64,000 bases of DNA from Nonomuraea candida (lineage in GTDB: Bacteria; Actinomycetota; Actinomycetes; Streptosporangiales; Streptosporangiaceae), in the NCBI RefSeq assembly GCF_000725485.1, contig NZ_JOAG01000016.1, forward strand, positions 80,704-144,703, in the 5' to 3' direction. Positions 59,648-64,000 of the stretch are shown piece by piece (the stretch's first letter is position 1; every line of letters begins with the position of its first letter). The translations under genes and the position numbers were made by a program. The notes under the pieces are model-generated. The model made no database searches. It saw nothing but the letters and a program-made list of their open reading frames with translations, and had not been told where the DNA came from.

Positions 59648-61892
59648 GCGCGTACGCCAGCAGCAGCGTCTTCTCCCCGCCACTGCCGAAGTCGATCTTC
59701 ACCTTGGTCTTCTCCGCGACCCCGTCCACCGACACCACCGTGCCCAGCCCGAACGCGTCGTGCGAGACCCGGTCGCCGGGCGCCAGCGAGGGCACCTTGC
59801 GCCCGCCGCTCCTGCCGCCCGCGGCGGGGGCGGGCTGGCGCGCCGGCTCGCGGCGGGTGGCCGCGCTCCAGGCGGACTTCTCCGGGTCGGTGCGCCAGTC
59901 GACGAGCTGCTTGGGCACCTCGTTGACGAACCGCGAGGCGGGGTTGAACGACGGCGCGCCCCAGGAGCTGCGCACGGCCGCCCGCGTGAGGTAGAGCCGC
60001 TGCTGAGCCCGGGTGATGCCGACGTAGGCCAGCCGCCGCTCCTCCTCCAGCTCCTTCGGCTCGCCCAGCGAGCGGACGTGGGGGAAGACGCCGTCCTCCA
60101 TCGCCGTCAGGAACACGACCGGGAACTCCAGCCCCTTGGCCGTGTGCAGGGTCATCAGGGTGACCACGCCCTGCCCGCCGTCGGAGTCGGGGATCTGGTC
60201 GGCGTCGGCCACCAGCGACACCTGCTCCAGGAACTCCACCAGCGTGCCCTCCGGGTTGGCCTCCTCGAACTCGGAGGCCACGGAGATGAGCTCGTTGAGG
60301 TTTTCCAGGCGGGACTCGTCCTGCGGGTCCTCCGAGGCCTCCAGCTCGGCGCGGTAGCCCGTGGCGACCAGCACCTCCTCGGCCAGCGCCGACGGCGGCA
60401 TGCCCTCGCCCTTGGCGATCAGCTCCTCGATGAGGGCGACGAACTCGCGCACGGCGTTGAGCGAGCGCGTGGCCATGCCGTACGCCTCGTCGGCGCGGCG
60501 CAGCGCGTCCCAGTAGGAGATGCGCTCGCGCGAGGACAGCGCCTCGATCATCGCCTCGGCCCGCTCGCCGATGCCGCGCTTGGGCACGTTGAGGATGCGC
60601 CGCAACGAGACCACGTCACCCGGGTTGGCCAGCACCCGCAGGTAGGCCAGCAGGTCCTTGACCTCCTTGCGCTCGTAGAAGCGCACGCCCCCGACCACCT
60701 TGTACGGCAGCCCGGTGCGGATGAAGATCTCCTCGAACACGCGTGAGGCCGCGTTGGTGCGGTAGAAGACCGCGACCTCGCCCGGCTTCACGCCCTCCTC
60801 GTCGCTGAGCCGATCGACCTCCTGGGCCACGAACATGGCCTCGTCGTGCTCGTTGTCGGCCACGTAGCCCACGATCTTGGGCCCGTCGCCCTGGTCGGAC
60901 CAGAGGTTCTTGGGCTTGCGCGACTCGTTGCGCGAGATCACGGCGTTGGCGGCGGCCAGGATGTTCTGGGTCGAGCGGTAGTTCTGCTCCAGCAGGATGG
61001 TGCGGGCGTCGGGATAGTCGCGCTCGAACTCCAGGATGTTGCGGATCGTCGCGCCACGGAAGGCGTAGATGGACTGGTCGGCGTCGCCCACCACGCACAG
61101 CTCGGACATGTCGGAGCCGGTGCGCACCAGCTCGCCGTCGGTCGTGCGCAGCTCGGGGTGCCCGACCAGCTCCCTGATCAGGATGTATTGCGCGTGGTTG
61201 GTGTCCTGGTATTCGTCGACCAGCACGTGCCTGAAGCGCATCCGGTAGTGCTCGGCCACCTCGGGGAAGAGCTGGAACAACGTCACCGTGTTCATGATGA
61301 TGTCGTCGAAGTCCATCGCGCCGGCCTCGGTCAGCTTGAGCTGGTAGGCCTTGTAGGCCTGCGCGAGCGTCTTCTCCAGGTGGGAGCCCGCCCGGTCGAG
61401 CGCCGTCTCGTAGTCGACCAGCTCGTTCTTGAAGTTGCTCACCTGAGCCGAGAACGAGCGCGGCGGGTAGCGCTTCGGGTCGAGCTCCATCTCCCTGCAC
61501 ACCATGGCCATGAGCCGCTGCGAGTCGGCCTGGTCGTAGATGGAGAAGCTGGAGGGGAACCCGAGCCGCTTGGCCTCGCGCCGCAGGATGCGCATGCAGG
61601 CGCTGTGGAACGTCATCACCCACATCGCCTTGGACCGCGGCCCGACCAGCTTGTCGATGCGCTCCTTCATCTCCTTGGCGGCCTTGTTGGTGAAGGTGAT
61701 CGCCAGGATCTCCCCGGGGTGCACCTCGCGCTCGGCCAGCAGGTAGGCGATGCGATGCGTCAGCACCCGCGTCTTTCCCGAGCCCGCCCCCGCCACGATG
61801 AGCAGTGGACTGCCATGATGGATCACGGCCTCGCGCTGCTGCGGGTTGAGGCCATCGAGCAAGGGGTGGTCAACAGAGACTTGGGTCGGCAC
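59631..61892 (-). CDS. pcrA: ATP-dependent DNA helicase PcrA/UvrD
   Basis: 753 aa, GTG start. SF1A motifs: LNPQQREAV (Q motif), AGAGSGKTRVLTHR (Walker A), DEYQDTN (Walker B), GDADQSIYAFRGA (III), QNYRSTQNIL (IV), TLHTAKGLEFPVVF (V) and VGITRAQQRLYL (VI). The C-terminal tail ends in a Tudor-like domain (LAPGDRVSHDAFGLGTVVSVDG), the RNA-polymerase-binding module of PcrA. Roles in repair, replication restart and transcription-coupled repair. It is complete. Confidence 0.98.
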   Translation of the reverse strand: MPTQVSVDHPLLDGLNPQQREAVIHHGSPLLIVAGAGSGKTRVLTHRIAYLLAEREVHPGEILAITFTNKAAKEMKERIDKLVGPRSKAMWVMTFHSACMRILRREAKRLGFPSSFSIYDQADSQRLMAMVCREMELDPKRYPPRSFSAQVSNFKNELVDYETALDRAGSHLEKTLAQAYKAYQLKLTEAGAMDFDDIIMNTVTLFQLFPEVAEHYRMRFRHVLVDEYQDTNHAQYILIRELVGHPELRTTDGELVRTGSDMSELCVVGDADQSIYAFRGATIRNILEFERDYPDARTILLEQNYRSTQNILAAANAVISRNESRKPKNLWSDQGDGPKIVGYVADNEHDEAMFVAQEVDRLSDEEGVKPGEVAVFYRTNAASRVFEEIFIRTGLPYKVVGGVRFYERKEVKDLLAYLRVLANPGDVVSLRRILNVPKRGIGERAEAMIEALSSRERISYWDALRRADEAYGMATRSLNAVREFVALIEELIAKGEGMPPSALAEEVLVATGYRAELEASEDPQDESRLENLNELISVASEFEEANPEGTLVEFLEQVSLVADADQIPDSDGGQGVVTLMTLHTAKGLEFPVVFLTAMEDGVFPHVRSLGEPKELEEERRLAYVGITRAQQRLYLTRAAVRSSWGAPSFNPASRFVNEVPKQLVDWRTDPEKSAWSAATRREPARQPAPAAGGRSGGRKVPSLAPGDRVSHDAFGLGTVVSVDGVAEKTKVKIDFGSGGEKTLLLAYAPLEKL

Positions 61893-61987
61893 CCACCTAG
61901 GTTAAGACGCTCCACCGACAAACGGCGCCCGGAATGCCGCCGGCGGGGTGCCGGTTGTCCTCCGAAGAAGGTCCAGAAGGGGGAGCC

Positions 61988-62707
61988 ATGCTGCCTGACA
62001 GCGAGATCGACCGCGTGCTCGTCGTGACCGCCCACCCCGACGACGCCGATTTCGGCTCGGCGGGAACCGTGGCGCTGTTCGTGGACAGAAAGGTTCAGGT
62101 CACATACCTGCTGGTCACGGACGGTGACGCGGGCGGCAACGAGCGTACGCTGGACAACTCCGGCATGGCCGACCTGCGCAGGACCGAGCAGCTCGCCGCC
62201 GCCAAGGCGGTCGGGGTGACCGACGTGCGCTTCCTCGGCTACCCCGACGGGCGGGTGGTGCCCTCGCTGGAGCTGCGGCGCGACATCACCCGCGTGATCC
62301 GCCAGGTCCGGCCCGACCTCGTCATCACCCACCACCCCGACCGCAACTACCAGTTCATCGCCCCCAGCCACCCCGACCACCGTGCGGTGGGCGGCGCGGC
62401 CCTGGACGCGGTCTATCCGGACGCGCGCAACCCGTACGCGTTCCCGGAGCTGGTCAAGGAGGAGGGGCTGGAGGCGTGGACCGTCCGTGAGGTGTGGCTG
62501 AACGGCGGCTCCACCCCCAACTACTGGGTGGACATCACCGAGACCATGGACCGCAAGCTCGCGGCCCTGCAGTCGCATGTGAGCCAGGTCTCCCACGTGG
62601 AGGGCTTCGCCGACTTCGTCAGAAGCCGCTTCGCGGCCTGGGCGCAGCAGGCCGGCTTCGGCGAGGGCCACTACGCGGAGGGCTTCCAGGTCGTCCCCAC
62701 CGCCTGA
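61988..62707 (+). CDS. PIG-L family zinc N-acetylglucosaminyl deacetylase
   Basis: 239 aa from ATG at 61988 (GGGGGAG just upstream). The zinc and catalytic signature is TAHPDDADFGSAGT, and SHPDHRAVG supplies the third ligand. Family members include MshB and Mca of mycothiol metabolism and deacetylases of natural-product or LmbE type. Length and NERTLDNSGMADLRRTEQ fit the general LmbE-like group; the specific substrate is open. It diverges from pcrA with 95 bases between. Confidence 0.92.
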   Translation: MLPDSEIDRVLVVTAHPDDADFGSAGTVALFVDRKVQVTYLLVTDGDAGGNERTLDNSGMADLRRTEQLAAAKAVGVTDVRFLGYPDGRVVPSLELRRDITRVIRQVRPDLVITHHPDRNYQFIAPSHPDHRAVGGAALDAVYPDARNPYAFPELVKEEGLEAWTVREVWLNGGSTPNYWVDITETMDRKLAALQSHVSQVSHVEGFADFVRSRFAAWAQQAGFGEGHYAEGFQVVPTA

Positions 62708-62719
62708 GCCATTCGTCCC

Positions 62720-62770
62720 GGCCGCCCTCGCACCACCGCGAGACGAGGCCGCCCCCGCACCACGGAAAGG
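62720..62770. repeat. 27-base direct repeat after the PIG-L gene
   Basis: GGCCGCCCTCGCACCACCG (62720) recurs as GGCCGCCCCCGCACCACGG (62747). The preceding 27-31 bases, which include the gene's stop, show only a weak likeness to the unit. Confidence 0.6.
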
Positions 62771-62910
62771 TGCTCGCACCGTCCGGCCTCGTGACCCGGA
62801 CGGTGGTGGGCATACCTCTCAGGAACGGACGCTGGATACGTCCAGGTACGGCAGCCGGCGGCGTGAGTCCCGCGGCTGTGCGGGGCCATCAGCCCGGGCG
62901 TTCCGGCCGG

Positions 62911-63321
62911 TCAGGGGATCGAGCCGGGCGGCACCACCCAGAGCGAGGGCTGCCCGGTCACCTCCGAGATGATGTCGAAGGCGTGCCCGTAGTGCAGGAT
63001 CGTGGCCCCGTGCACCTCGGCGCAGGCGGCGATCAGCAGCTCGTTCGGGCCGATGCCGCGGTGCTGGGAGATCTCGACGAGCTGCCGCTGCACGGCCATG
63101 GCCCGCGCCTGCACCTCCTGATCGAGCGGCAGCAGGATGCACTGCCGCTGGGCGTGCAGGATGCGCTGGTAGTGGCCGTGGTCGCGGGCGCTGTAGAGCA
63201 CCTCCAGGTCGATGATGCTGCAGGTCGCCACCGCCCGCGCGGCGTAGAGCGGCTGCAGCGCCTTGGCGATGACGTCGCTGACCCGGATGCGGGCCAGGGC
63301 GCTCTTGTCGAGGAGGTACAT
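62911..63321 (-). CDS. vapC: VapC-type PIN-domain toxin ribonuclease
   Basis: 136 aa, ATG joined to the antitoxin stop (TGATG). PIN domain with LLDKSALARI (first Asp), CSIIDLEVLYSAR (Glu), and IGPNELLIAACAEVHGATILHYGHAFDII (the usual final Asp region: GxxDxLIAA is here GPNELLIAA with Asn/Glu, then AFDII). VapC toxins cleave tRNA or rRNA. The Asn-Glu in place of the common Asp in 'xxDxLIA' is seen in some actinobacterial VapCs and does not by itself imply inactivity. Confidence 0.92.
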   Translation of the reverse strand: MYLLDKSALARIRVSDVIAKALQPLYAARAVATCSIIDLEVLYSARDHGHYQRILHAQRQCILLPLDQEVQARAMAVQRQLVEISQHRGIGPNELLIAACAEVHGATILHYGHAFDIISEVTGQPSLWVVPPGSIP

Positions 63322-63545
63322 CAGTCCCGTCGTTGCCACGCATGCTTCGTGATCTCCGGATCCAGCAGATCCGGGCTCCCCTCCGTGCGCCAGAACGCGA
63401 ACGCCCTGATCGCACCTGCCCTTTCCGCGTCCCTGCCGATGACCGCTCGCAGCGCGGCGTGGACCGTTTCTCTCATGGTCGGCGTACCAAGCCTCTGCTG
63501 GGCCGCTTCCAGGAGCTCCTTGTCGATGTCGATTACCGTACGCAT
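63321..63545 (-). CDS. vapB: VapB-type antitoxin
   Basis: 74 aa from ATG at 63545 (GGAGG about nine bases upstream). The N-terminal ribbon-helix-helix is RTVIDIDKELLEAAQQRLGTPTMRETVHAALRAVIG. The C-terminal toxin-binding tail holds FAFWRTEGSPDLLDPEITKHAWQ. It neutralises VapC and should repress the operon. The last base of its stop is the first base of the vapC ATG. Confidence 0.92.
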   Translation of the reverse strand: MRTVIDIDKELLEAAQQRLGTPTMRETVHAALRAVIGRDAERAGAIRAFAFWRTEGSPDLLDPEITKHAWQRRD

Positions 63546-63875
63546 GCAACACCACCTCCGTGACCTCCGGGCGTGAACGAGATTCCGTGATTTCGGGTAC
63601 GCACATACCTCAAACGGCGCGGCCTTGAGATGAGGCGTCCCGGAGACGGTAAAGCCTGAGCAAGACCAGGCCACGGGGATGTTCGGGGACCGGGGGAGAA
63701 AACACTGCCGCGAGGCGAAAACCTTCATCCCGCACAAGCCGTTGATCCACCCGGGGCCGCCGCGCCGATCACGTACTGTGGCCGCATTCCATACCCAGCC
63801 AGGACGAACCCTCCCACCACCGCCAAGCCCCCTCCCGAAGCCCTCGCCCGGCGCAGGGGCCGGCGGTGCGGGTCG
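63546..63875. other. Gap of about 330 bases between vapB and the right-edge gene
   Basis: Upstream region of the vapBC operon. It is A/T-richer near 63580-63620 (likely promoter of vapB; no clear palindrome found). No open frame with coding character was found on either strand. Confidence 0.4.
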
Positions 63876-63944
63876 CCGGCCGGGTGCAGCCGGTGGGTGC
63901 TGCCGGTCGGGTGCTGCCGGTCGGGTGCTACCGGCTGGGTGCGG
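63876..63944. repeat. 14-bp tandem repeat spanning the stop codon of the right-edge gene
   Basis: Five consecutive units of CCGGTCGGGTGCTG type start at 63876, 63890 (13 bases), 63903, 63917 and 63931. The fourth ends in CTA, the complement of the TAG stop of a minus-strand frame; the fifth lies in the coding part. Confidence 0.9.
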
Positions 63945-64000
63945 GGGCCGGGTCGGGCGGGGCGGGCTCTGGGGTGGCCGAGGTGGGGCCGGGGCCGGCG
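63928..64000 (-). CDS. 3' end of a gene entering from the right edge
   Basis: A minus-strand frame entering at the window edge reads AGPGPTSATPEPAPPDPAPAPSR and stops at TAG (complement 63928-63930). This Pro/Ala-rich composition is common for C-terminal tails of actinobacterial membrane or secreted proteins. Only 24 codons are visible, so it is a tentative call, supported by the stop-anchored repeat as seen at other gene ends here. Confidence 0.35.
   Translation of the reverse strand, partial: AGPGPTSATPEPAPPDPAPAPSR

Overview
The window is high-GC DNA (roughly 70-75% G+C almost everywhere) with dense genes, many GTG starts, four-base ATGA/GTGA stop-start overlaps, Ser/Thr protein kinases, mycothiol-type PIG-L deacetylases and L,D-transpeptidases. 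This points to a chromosomal segment of a filamentous actinobacterium. My guess, not proven by the sequence, is the Streptosporangiales (Nonomuraea-like). No rRNA, tRNA, CRISPR array, transposase or phage gene was seen.

Layout. 0-9 kb: a truncated lipoprotein gene, a transmembrane Ser/Thr kinase with a sensor-like outer domain, a small secreted protein, a GNAT acetyltransferase, a DUF885 metallopeptidase-like protein, an SDR, a membrane protein and guaA. 9.1-10.7 kb: an AbiE-type (type IV) toxin-antitoxin pair behind a very A/T-rich inverted repeat. 10.7-16.4 kb: a CopZ-like chaperone, an NTF2-fold protein, TetR, GntR and LysR regulators, a VOC protein and a serine hydrolase. 16.5-20.1 kb: a three-gene signalling unit (response regulator-PP2C phosphatase, CHASE3-HAMP-type histidine kinase, Rcp1-like response regulator). 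20.1-20.8 kb: a polysaccharide deacetylase.

21.0-47.6 kb is a large cell-surface glycan cluster and the most interesting part. One minus-strand operon (29.9 to 21.0 kb) encodes an acyl carrier protein, an SDR, an acyl-activating AMP ligase, a LuxE-like acyl-protein synthetase, a LuxC-like acyl-CoA reductase, a polytopic membrane protein, a GT2 glycosyltransferase and a methyltransferase. No luciferase genes are present. Beside it lie all six enzymes for CMP-pseudaminic acid (PseB, C, H, G, I, F), arranged as three differently oriented pairs. Further genes encode GT2 and GT4 glycosyltransferases, a GT2-TagF fusion (teichoic-acid-type polymerase), a CDP-alcohol phosphotransferase and a sulfotransferase. 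I infer that the region builds an acylated, pseudaminic-acid-containing, perhaps phosphodiester-linked and sulfated wall polymer.

47.7-52.3 kb: an aerobic CO-dehydrogenase-like molybdenum hydroxylase set (S-L-M-G) whose large subunit carries the form-II motif AYRGAGR. 52.5-56.5 kb: a LiaF/LiaS/LiaR-like envelope-stress module with PspC domains. 57-62.7 kb: an L,D-transpeptidase, a Tat-exported serine hydrolase, a PcrA/UvrD helicase and a PIG-L deacetylase. 62.9-63.5 kb: a VapBC pair. At the right edge is the 3' end of one more gene.

A pattern runs through the window. At least eight genes have short tandem repeats that begin in their last codons, contain the stop codon (or its position), and run on into the 3' flank. 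The units differ completely in sequence and length (8, 14, 24, 26, 29, 44 and 77 bp), but the placement at the stop codon recurs.
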